Source: Chloroflexota bacterium (lineage in GTDB: Bacteria; Chloroflexota; Anaerolineae; UBA1429). Taken from it: a stretch of 15,702 nt of DNA. The notes beneath the pieces are model-generated. The model searched no databases and had not been told where the DNA came from. It was given only the letters and a program-made list of their open reading frames with translations. Shown here piece after piece: positions 1-7,627 of this stretch. The first letter of the stretch is position 1. The number at the start of each line of letters is the position of its first letter. Location: assembly GCA_014360745.1 (NCBI GenBank), contig JACIWY010000030.1, positions 1 through 15,702 on the forward strand, written 5' to 3'. Both the position numbers and the translations under genes were made by a program.

Positions 1-658
1 AGGTGGGCACGGCCAGGTTAAAGCCCACCTCCGGACGGATGCCCGTTAATTTGAGCAGGACACCGGCGATGAACTGGCCGAAATAGTAATAGTTCAAATA
101 GCCGCCGGCGAAGTAGGGATCGTAGGGGGGCATATAAGCCGACTTGGTGATAGCGTTGAGATAGGCGATCTCCATGGGCTTTTCGCCGCCGAACCAAGGG
201 TGCCACAGGTCAGGGTTGAGGATGCGAATACCGACGAACGCCAAAAAGGAAGCGTTAAACAGCGCTTCCTCCAGGAGGAGCAGGCGTCGGCTCCGTTGCC
301 ACAGCGCCCGCAGGTCATCTCGCTCCCGGCGCCGCCGGCGCCAGAGGAAAAAAGAGCCACCCCCCAGCGCCACCACGGCCAGCCAGGCCATGGGCGGGCC
401 GTTGGCCGCGAGCCGCAAGCTGGAGCTGATCCAAACCAGGTAACTGGCCAAAAGCAAGCCGAACCCCTTGGCCAAGCCGTAGCCTCGATCCTGGAAGCGG
501 GCAAAAGGCGCCCAAAGCAGTGGCCAGGTGGCCAATCCCAGGAGCTGCAAGATCAACCACCAACTCACCACCGCCCCCAAGGTTGACACGTTGCCCCAAC
601 CGTTCCAACCCCGGTTGTCGACGCTGGCGATCTCTTCGACCGGCACATCGAGCATCAG
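1..658 (-). repeat. YYY module copy B, truncated by window edge
   Basis: This is the start of the second copy of the internal duplication, from residue 1618. It repeats, in order, the LMLD linker, a DRGY-containing membrane segment, NPDLWHP (1765), GGEKPM, PPYDP, FAGGY and NYYYFG (1806-1811). The remaining part, including the counterparts of INEFPFF, DLHAH and RMNTVFKFY, should lie to the left of the window. Confidence 0.8.
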
Positions 659-3600
659 CGGCTCGTGTGGTGGTGCCTCGATCAGGTCGCCGGAGGGGCG
701 CTTTTCTGGCCCCTGGGCGAGAACGGCCCCGGCGATCCAACTCGGGCGCAGCCGCCGCCACCAGGTGGGCAGAGCCGTCCGTGACCCCGATGTTTCGCCT
801 TCGCCGATCAATGCGCAGCGACCGCGCACGCGGTAAATGGTCACTGGCCCCTGACGGTAGACGACATCCAGCACGCTGCCCACCATATCGTCGAACTTGG
901 CCAACCCTTGGGGATCGTAATAGGCTTGCTCCAGCTCGCCCACGTAGATCAAGCCCACCTGATAGCGATCGAGCAGCCGGGTGGCCTGCACGATGTCGTG
1001 GGTGTTGTACAGCTCATTGAGATCCTGCAAGCGCCAATCCACGACGACGCCGCTGACGGCCGTGCGTTGTTGCTTCTGATGCCAATCCCAGCCGATGATG
1101 GCCGGCAGGCCGGTGTAGATCGACACCCGGTTGCCCCAGCGATACAAGGGCGTGTTGGCCTCGACGATGACCGGCGAGCCAACCACGTGCTCTTGCAGCC
1201 AGATGATCGCCCGGCGATCGTGTTCCAAGGTCAAAGGGCGGTTGTCATGGTATTGGGCTTTGGTCATATAGGCCATGCCGTCCAGCCCGGGTGGCAGGGG
1301 ATTCCAGCGGTCGCGCACCTTGCCCCACGTGGCCAAGATAGGGTATAGGCCGGCTCCCATCAACAAGAGCGCCAGGGCCGTCCGCCACAGCCGGGCCCGC
1401 ATCGTTGCCCAGCGCTCCGTTCTGGGCAGCAGATGGGCGAGCGCTGCGCCGCCCACCACGCCCCACAGGATCCAGACTTGGAGATAGAACTTGAACACCG
1501 TGTTCATGCGCCCGATGTCGCCCTTGAGCACGATATATTCCACGGCCATTGTCAACAGCAAGCCAGTGGCGACGAAGAAGGTCTGCAGCCGCTGCGCCGG
1601 CTGCGCGCGCCGATAAAAGGTCAAAGCGATGGCCAACACCGCCAAAGGTGTGGCCACGACCAACACCCAGGCTTTGGCCAACAGCAACACCAGCCACACG
1701 GCACCGAGGAGCACCAGGCCACCCCAAGCCGCCTCATAGCCCAGCGTCTGGCAGCGAACCAGGCGCTCGTATAACTCCAAGGCTCGCCCACGGCGGTCGC
1801 CGCTTCGCCAGAACAGGCGGAGCGTGCGCGCCACGCCGTTGCGCGTATCGGGGCGGAAGGCCAGCGCTAACAAATAGCTGGCCAAGATAAAAAGCATGGG
1901 GCCATGGATCAACAGGTAGGAGCCAAGCGAAGTGCGCTCCCCTTTCCAGGGCTCGACGCTGGAATAGCCCAGGCCGAAGTGGGCGTGGTAGGGGTAAAAC
2001 AAGATCATGCTTAACGCGATCAGGTAGCCCGCCTGCAGCGCCAAGCGGGTAAGCGAGCGCTGATCGATCCGCCGTGTTTCATGATAGAGGCCGATGGCCA
2101 GAGCTACCAGGGAGATGCCCATATAGGTGGGGTAATCCCAAGAGTTGTTGCACCACAATTCGCCCAGCGTCAGGCCCAGCAGGGTGAGCTGTACGAGCAA
2201 GGCGCCATCGACGCGCGCCGCCAGCTCGCGGGCGCGCGCCCAGATGCGCCGCATTATAGACGCGGACGGCTCTCCTTCAGCCGGTCTGCCCTGTTGCGCC
2301 ATCCCGGCACGAGGGCGCAACACTAGCCCCACCGCCAGTGCCAGCGCCAACAGGGCAAAGGGCATGGCGGTCACGTGGGCATGGAGGTCGGCGTATAAAA
2401 AGGAAAAGAAGGGGAACTCGTTGATCTCGCCGTGATCCATGATGCGGCTGGCGTTCCAATACCACCACTCGCTGCGGAAGGGGAGCTTTTTGCCGCCCAG
2501 GAAGAAGGCCCATAGTCCCGCCCCCACCCGCACCAGCGACTCGAGCAGCGGGATGCTGCTTTTGAACGCCACTTCATTGCCCAACTCTTTGAAGCCGTTG
2601 AGGAGCAGCTCCACCTCCCCCAGGTTGCCCAGTATCGCCACCAGGCAGGCCCCTGCAAGGCCGAAGCGCAGCGCCCGCGGAAACCAGGGGGTGGCTGCGG
2701 CCTCCTCCTCGCCTTTCGGGATCAAGTTAAAGGTCACCGTGCAGGCGCCCATAGCCAATAAACTGAAATAGGTGGGGATGGCCAGATTGTAGGCCGTGGT
2801 GGGAACGATGCCGGTGAGCTTGATCAGCGAGGCCACCGTCACCCAGCCAAAGTAATAGTAATTGATATAGCCGCCCGCGAACCAGGGGTCGTAGGGCGGA
2901 AAGTAGCTGCTCTTGATGATGGCGTTCAAGTAGGCCAAGTCCATCGGTTTCTCGCCGCCCATAGCCGGATGCCAGAGGTCGGGGTTGCCCAGGCGGATCA
3001 GCCAAAAGAGCAGGAAAAACCCTAGGAACAAGAGCTCGTTGGCGGCCAGCAGCCGCCAGCGGGCGCGCAGGAACTCGCCCAGTTCTCGCCTTTGCCACCA
3101 GGCCACTGCCCCCGAAGCCGCTGCTATCAGCAATAGGCAGCCCCAAATGGCGCCTCGCGTGTAGGGGACGATGCGCAGGCTGGCCAGCAGCCAGGGTAGG
3201 TAGGCTAACAGCAGAATGCCCAACGTTTTAGAGAGGATATAGCCCCTATCGCGCAGACGGCGAAAGGCCAAAAAGCCCAACGGCGTCGCGGCGAGCCCCA
3301 CGAAATAAAGGGCCAGCAGCCAGATCAATGTGGGCCGCTTGTTGGCCAGGCTGTTGCGGTCAAAAAGCTCCGACCAGGTGCCGCCGCGGCGTTGCAGCTC
3401 CCAGGTGGCCTCGTCGAGCATCAAATTGTTGGGCGCCTGGGTAACCTGGATCGGCCGGACGCGCACGATGCGCTCTAAATCATAAACGTCGAGCATAGCC
3501 CGTACCTTTTCCATCGAAAAGTCGGGCCGTTTCTTAAAGATGATGACCTTGGGGTGGTCGTACACGGTAAAGGTCTCGTCGGCGTTGTCGTCGACGATCT

Positions 3601-5509
3601 CGATGCCGAACAGGCCGGGCCGCGAAGTAAATGTCTTGATGCGCTCAAAGCCCAACTCGCCGGAGAACAGGGCCTCGTAATAGCGCGTGGTCAACGGATA
3701 GCGCATCGGTAAACGCGGGATCGAGCCGTATAGCCGGTTGCTGCTGAGGATGATATAATCCAGTTCCTCCAGCGCCTGATAAAGCCGCTCGCGCTTCTCC
3801 GGGATGTCCTCCCAATAGAGATCCATCTGGATTTGCTTGAACTCGGCGCTGGCCAGGTGGCCATCGACATTGAGCGGGACGGGGTCGTCCCAGAGCTCAA
3901 AGGAGAGCGTCGAGCCTCTGGGCAAATTGGCATAGATCCAGCGTGAAGCGGCCACCCGCGTCACCGGCCGCGTATAGATGCGGGTAAAGGCAAAGGCCCA
4001 GAAAGCGGTGCCCAACACCACCAGGAGCACGACGGCCACCGCGCCCACGCGCGCCCAACGCCAGCGCGCCGAGGAAGCGGCGCCCGGCCCTCGGACGCGG
4101 TTCCTAGCCCACTCTAGCAAGCGCACCAAACCGTATCCGGCGATCACGGCCATCGTGGGGTAGATGGGCAGCAGGTAGCGGATCGTCTTGACGAACTGGA
4201 CGCTTTGGTACAAAAAGGTAAAGCTCATCCAAACCCAGGGCAGCAAATGGGCCCACTTGTGCTTGAAATAAAGCTCGTAAGCCATAAGCGCCCAACCGCC
4301 CCAGACCGCCAAGCCCAAGGGTAGCCCTAGCCCCCACAACACCATGTTTTTGAGCATGTACCAGATCGGCTCGCGCGCCGTCCACTGGTGGCTGGGCGGA
4401 TAATCGATCTCGCCGCTCACCAGCTTTTGGATGTAGCTCATGTCGTCCTTCCATTTGGGGTTGAGCTTAAAGTTCAACAAGCCGGGCCCGGTGAAGGCTT
4501 GCGGCTGGACGACGCGAAAGACCAACACCGCCACCAACACGACCGCCAGCATCGAAAGCGCGGCGCCGAGCCCCCAGAAGAGCCAACGCTCCGAGGGATG
4601 CGGCCGGCCACACTCGCGGCGTGGGGTGATGCGCAAAGACAGTTCCAGGCGCCCCAGGCGTCGCGACACATTCAGCCAGGTGTCGTCTGCCGCATTGTCT
4701 TCGGCCCGCCAGCGGCTGCTCACCCGCAATACATAGGCCAGGCCGATGATCAGCAGAAAGCTCAGCACGCTGATCTTGGCCGACACCGCCAGGCCAAAGC
4801 TGACGCCCAGCATGAGGACGCTGCCCCAACCGCTGCGCAAGGGCATATGGCGTGAGTGGCCTTGCGTCCCATCAAAATGTTGGGCGACGCGCACGGCAAA
4901 ATAGAGGGCCAGCGTGACGAAAAAGGTGGTGGAGGTATCGACGGTAAAGAAATGGGCGTTCTGGATGTTCAACACGCTCATGGAGAGCAAAAGCGCGCCC
5001 ATGAGCCCTTCGCGGACGCCATATAGGCGCCGGCCGATGAGAAAGACCAAAAGCACGCTGCCGAGATCCAGCACGCTGTTCATCGCTCGGCCCACCAAAT
5101 AAACGCCGTCATAGCCGGTTTTGCCCACCAGCTCTCCCAACGCCTTGGCCAACACCACCGGCAACAAGCCGTATACATAGGTGCCGTGGCCGTGATTGTA
5201 GGGGTTCAGCGGGTTGTTGGCGGTATCAAAGTACTCTTTTAGCGATTTAGGCCATTGCAGGCTGTTCTCCACCATGGTCAAAAAGCGCTCGTCCGGGTGG
5301 AGATGCTGATGGTTGTCCCAATCCAAGCCGGTGAAGCGCAGGATGGCGCCCAGTGCCAGGATGATCAATAGCAGGCTGGCCACTACCTGGCGGTCGGCAA
5401 GCAGATCATCGAAGCGTTGCCAGAGAGCGCGGGCTTGGGCCCACACCTCGGCAAAGGTCATGCCCGTTGCGGCTTGTTCGCCTTCTTTGGCAAGAAGCGG
5501 ATCGGTCAT
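1..5509 (-). CDS. Giant GT39-YYY-YYY membrane protein (DUF2298/Chlor_Arch_YYY), 3' end outside window
   Basis: Checking every codon from ATG 5509 to the left edge shows no stop, giving at least 1836 residues. Residues 1-660 form a GT39/PMT-like membrane module: HPDER at 71-75, AHFFTVDT at 185-192, and a soluble tail with DYIILSSNRLY at 584-594 and FTVYDHPK at 647-654. Residues about 696-1617 are a complete YYY (DUF2298) module: NPDLWHP 842-848, NYYYFG 883-888, INEFPFF from 1029, DLHAH 1041-1045, RMNTVFKFY 1334-1342, GWDWH 1473-1477. A second module begins near 1618, with NPDLWHP at 1765 and NYYYFG at 1806, and is cut by the window edge. The start lies 6 nt after the upstream stop, with GGAGA 13 nt before the ATG. 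From memory, the family has a class with an N-terminal region, two YYY copies and TPR repeats, so TPRs may lie off the left edge. The GT39 module probably transfers sugar from a polyprenyl-phosphate donor (inference). YYY function is unknown. Confidence 0.9.
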   Translation of the reverse strand, partial: MTDPLLAKEGEQAATGMTFAEVWAQARALWQRFDDLLADRQVVASLLLIILALGAILRFTGLDWDNHQHLHPDERFLTMVENSLQWPKSLKEYFDTANNPLNPYNHGHGTYVYGLLPVVLAKALGELVGKTGYDGVYLVGRAMNSVLDLGSVLLVFLIGRRLYGVREGLMGALLLSMSVLNIQNAHFFTVDTSTTFFVTLALYFAVRVAQHFDGTQGHSRHMPLRSGWGSVLMLGVSFGLAVSAKISVLSFLLIIGLAYVLRVSSRWRAEDNAADDTWLNVSRRLGRLELSLRITPRRECGRPHPSERWLFWGLGAALSMLAVVLVAVLVFRVVQPQAFTGPGLLNFKLNPKWKDDMSYIQKLVSGEIDYPPSHQWTAREPIWYMLKNMVLWGLGLPLGLAVWGGWALMAYELYFKHKWAHLLPWVWMSFTFLYQSVQFVKTIRYLLPIYPTMAVIAGYGLVRLLEWARNRVRGPGAASSARWRWARVGAVAVVLLVVLGTAFWAFAFTRIYTRPVTRVAASRWIYANLPRGSTLSFELWDDPVPLNVDGHLASAEFKQIQMDLYWEDIPEKRERLYQALEELDYIILSSNRLYGSIPRLPMRYPLTTRYYEALFSGELGFERIKTFTSRPGLFGIEIVDDNADETFTVYDHPKVIIFKKRPDFSMEKVRAMLDVYDLERIVRVRPIQVTQAPNNLMLDEATWELQRRGGTWSELFDRNSLANKRPTLIWLLALYFVGLAATPLGFLAFRRLRDRGYILSKTLGILLLAYLPWLLASLRIVPYTRGAIWGCLLLIAAASGAVAWWQRRELGEFLRARWRLLAANELLFLGFFLLFWLIRLGNPDLWHPAMGGEKPMDLAYLNAIIKSSYFPPYDPWFAGGYINYYYFGWVTVASLIKLTGIVPTTAYNLAIPTYFSLLAMGACTVTFNLIPKGEEEAAATPWFPRALRFGLAGACLVAILGNLGEVELLLNGFKELGNEVAFKSSIPLLESLVRVGAGLWAFFLGGKKLPFRSEWWYWNASRIMDHGEINEFPFFSFLYADLHAHVTAMPFALLALALAVGLVLRPRAGMAQQGRPAEGEPSASIMRRIWARARELAARVDGALLVQLTLLGLTLGELWCNNSWDYPTYMGISLVALAIGLYHETRRIDQRSLTRLALQAGYLIALSMILFYPYHAHFGLGYSSVEPWKGERTSLGSYLLIHGPMLFILASYLLALAFRPDTRNGVARTLRLFWRSGDRRGRALELYERLVRCQTLGYEAAWGGLVLLGAVWLVLLLAKAWVLVVATPLAVLAIALTFYRRAQPAQRLQTFFVATGLLLTMAVEYIVLKGDIGRMNTVFKFYLQVWILWGVVGGAALAHLLPRTERWATMRARLWRTALALLLMGAGLYPILATWGKVRDRWNPLPPGLDGMAYMTKAQYHDNRPLTLEHDRRAIIWLQEHVVGSPVIVEANTPLYRWGNRVSIYTGLPAIIGWDWHQKQQRTAVSGVVVDWRLQDLNELYNTHDIVQATRLLDRYQVGLIYVGELEQAYYDPQGLAKFDDMVGSVLDVVYRQGPVTIYRVRGRCALIGEGETSGSRTALPTWWRRLRPSWIAGAVLAQGPEKRPSGDLIEAPPHEPLMLDVPVEEIASVDNRGWNGWGNVSTLGAVVSWWLILQLLGLATWPLLWAPFARFQDRGYGLAKGFGLLLASYLVWISSSLRLAANGPPMAWLAVVALGGGSFFLWRRRRRERDDLRALWQRSRRLLLLEEALFNASFLAFVGIRILNPDLWHPWFGGEKPMEIAYLNAITKSAYMPPYDPYFAGGYLNYYYFGQFIAGVLLKLTGIRPEVGFNLAVPT
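659..3424 (-). repeat. YYY module copy A (coding tandem duplication, about 922 codons)
   Basis: This is the first complete copy of the internal duplication in the giant gene, residues 696-1617. It begins at LMLD (696-699) and ends before the second LMLD (1618-1621). The NPDLWHP and NYYYFG blocks recur in copy B at an offset of 923 residues. Over the 72 residues from NPDLWHP onward, 50 are identical by hand count. The similarity is also visible in DNA, for example around 2850-2990 against 81-221, but there it is diverged, so the duplication is old. Confidence 0.8.
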
Positions 5510-5515
5510 AATAAA

Positions 5516-7627
5516 TCAGCGTTCTCCATAAAACAGGTAAAAGGCCGGCGTGCCATCCGGCTTGAGCCGACGTAGTTCGATGCCCTTGGGAAAAGCCTGC
5601 TGCAGCGTCTGTCGCGCGACGACGTCGTCCGGGTGCAGGATGATCATGAATTTGCCCGGCGCCCCGCTGAGCGGTGGCACACCGGGTGCCAAGACCTCGA
5701 TCTCGTTGTGCCAGCTTTGATCGGCGCGCCGCAACTGGGCGCGCACGGCGTTGCCGTCGTACCAGTAGGGCACCGTCTTGATATAGGCCTCGCCGTCGTC
5801 GGCAAAGTCGTCGATGGCCTCGGCCAGGGCCAGCGAGATGGAAAAGTTGTGATCCGGCAGGGCCGCCACATACTCGCGAAAATAGAGCGGGTAGAGCGAG
5901 ACGACCTCAAAAGCCAGCGCGGCGATCAGCACCCCCGTGGCGAAAAAGCGCAGCCCCTTCGCCCAGGGCAGGTGCCATTCTCGCTCGGGGGCATCGTCCA
6001 GGCGCCAGGCCAGCCGCCAGGTGCGCCCCTCGCCCTGGGCCAACAGGGCGGTGGTGTGCCTGCGCACCAGGCTCAGCGCCACACCGGCCAGGAGCATGGC
6101 CGGCACGATGGCACCCACCGCCCGGCCCCCATTGGGCACCTCGTGGGGGAAAGCCAGCGATAGGGTGGTGGGCAGCAACATGGTGAACAGTAACACCAAC
6201 ACGAGGCCGTTTAAACCCTGGCGCCAACGCCATAGGACATAGGCCGCGCCTAGGGCGAAGAGGGTCGCGCTGAAAAAGCCAAGTTGGCGCAAATAGGGCA
6301 CATTGGCCACAAAGACGCCGTCGCCCTGGACGTTGAACATCAACAAGGCACGGCGGTTGTTGGCCAAAAAGGTGGCCAAGAGGTTGCTCGGCAGCGATTG
6401 TTCCAGGCTGGTAATGCGCGTGGCCGCTCGATAAAAGTATTGCTCCGGCTCTTCGTAGGCATAGCGCCCGAGCGGGATAAAGACAAAGGCCGCCACAAGC
6501 ATGAGCAGCAGGAGCCCGTCCCAATCCCGCCACAGGCGCCGCCCATGCCCGGCCAAGACCAACGCGACCAGGGCGCAAAGCAAACTGAGCGGCACAATCA
6601 TAAAGGCGTTGTAGGTGTACAGCCCCAGCCCCAAGAAGAGGCCGGCCAGGGCATAGAACCAACGCCGCCCCGTTTTGAGCCCGCGCACAATAAAATAAAC
6701 CATCAGGGCCAAGACCGGAGGCATGGTGCTCAGGCGAAAACCGATGCGCGTCAGGATGACGTGCCAATGGCTCACGCTGAGGAACAACGCCGCATAAAGG
6801 CCCACCTCATGGTTGTATAGTTCCTTGCCCAGCAAATAGATTGTGGGCAAAGTCAACACGCCCACCAGCGCCGAGGCGACCTTGATCGTCGTATGGCTCA
6901 GGCCAAAAGTCTTGGCCAGCGGCGTCGCCAGGTAAAAGAAGAGGCCCTCGCGCCCGGGATGGGAGGGGAAAAAGATCAAAAACTCGCTGCGCAACAACAG
7001 GCGGATATTGTTGTAGATATGGGGCAGGTCGCAGCCCATCTCTTGTGGGATGGTGCCGATCTTGTGCAGGCGATAAAAGGCGCCGATGGCCATGATGCCC
7101 AGCAATGCCAGATGCCGTCGTTCCAACAGCAGGCCCTCGCGGGTTATGCGTGGGGCATCGTCGCGCCTCCGATCGTGCCCCGCCAAGGGCCGCGAGGCCA
7201 GCGCCAACAAAGCCAGCCCTGCCAACCAAAGCAGGGTGCCCTCGCGGCGGAACAGGTTGCCCTGAAAACGCGGAAAAGCCAGGGCGCCCAGAGGGACGGA
7301 AAGGGCCACGAAGAGCCAGCGAATCCGGTGGGCTCCCTTAGATGCCGGATATTTCCCGCCACGCCCGACGCTTGTCTCCTCGGCCTCCAGCGGCTCGTGG
7401 TGAAAGAGCAAGATAAAGAGGAGCGCGGCTGCCGCGTAAAGCCCGCCGGCCAGGGCCATGGAGCGCCGCCCATCCAGGAGGTATTGGGCGACGAGCGCCA
7501 GCCCCAAGCACGCGGACAAGAGGGCACCGCTTTGCGGCTGCACCACCTGGTGCAGGGCTCCGCCGAGGCGTCGAACGCTTTCCCAAGCGCCCAATGTTAG
7601 GTTCGGCCGGCTAAAAAGTAACTTCAT
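5516..7627 (-). CDS. GT39-like integral membrane glycosyltransferase (703 aa)
   Basis: Multi-pass membrane protein of the GT39/PMT_2 (ArnT-like GT-C) type, probably transferring a sugar from a polyprenyl-phosphate carrier outside the membrane (family-based inference). Several hydrophobic segments come first, at about 30-55, 58-76, 131-147 and 172-186. An acidic loop, EMGCDLPHIYNN, has its Asp at 200, and FPSHPGREG lies at 220-228. More helices follow, then a short soluble tail with a PKGIELRR stretch that ends FYLFYGER. The usual Asp-Glu pair is Asp-Leu here. ATG 7627 is preferred over ATG 7681, because the longer form adds 18 unremarkable residues inside the upstream gene. The chosen start overlaps the upstream stop by 17 nt, which suggests translational coupling; no clear ribosome binding site is visible. 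It is a tandem paralogue of the next gene upstream. The sugar and acceptor cannot be told. Confidence 0.85.
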   Translation of the reverse strand: MKLLFSRPNLTLGAWESVRRLGGALHQVVQPQSGALLSACLGLALVAQYLLDGRRSMALAGGLYAAAALLFILLFHHEPLEAEETSVGRGGKYPASKGAHRIRWLFVALSVPLGALAFPRFQGNLFRREGTLLWLAGLALLALASRPLAGHDRRRDDAPRITREGLLLERRHLALLGIMAIGAFYRLHKIGTIPQEMGCDLPHIYNNIRLLLRSEFLIFFPSHPGREGLFFYLATPLAKTFGLSHTTIKVASALVGVLTLPTIYLLGKELYNHEVGLYAALFLSVSHWHVILTRIGFRLSTMPPVLALMVYFIVRGLKTGRRWFYALAGLFLGLGLYTYNAFMIVPLSLLCALVALVLAGHGRRLWRDWDGLLLLMLVAAFVFIPLGRYAYEEPEQYFYRAATRITSLEQSLPSNLLATFLANNRRALLMFNVQGDGVFVANVPYLRQLGFFSATLFALGAAYVLWRWRQGLNGLVLVLLFTMLLPTTLSLAFPHEVPNGGRAVGAIVPAMLLAGVALSLVRRHTTALLAQGEGRTWRLAWRLDDAPEREWHLPWAKGLRFFATGVLIAALAFEVVSLYPLYFREYVAALPDHNFSISLALAEAIDDFADDGEAYIKTVPYWYDGNAVRAQLRRADQSWHNEIEVLAPGVPPLSGAPGKFMIILHPDDVVARQTLQQAFPKGIELRRLKPDGTPAFYLFYGER

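Noticed and set aside
659..3424. The two YYY modules as separate adjacent genes
   Set aside because: The linker between them is open in the same frame, with no stop, no overlap signal and no ribosome binding site before an internal Met.
1..5509. Several short minus-strand frames in this region (for example 2277-2513, 2371-2658, 2727-3146, 3691-3933) as separate genes
   Set aside because: They lie in other frames within the single open coding frame, which carries continuous family motifs. They are out-of-frame shadows.
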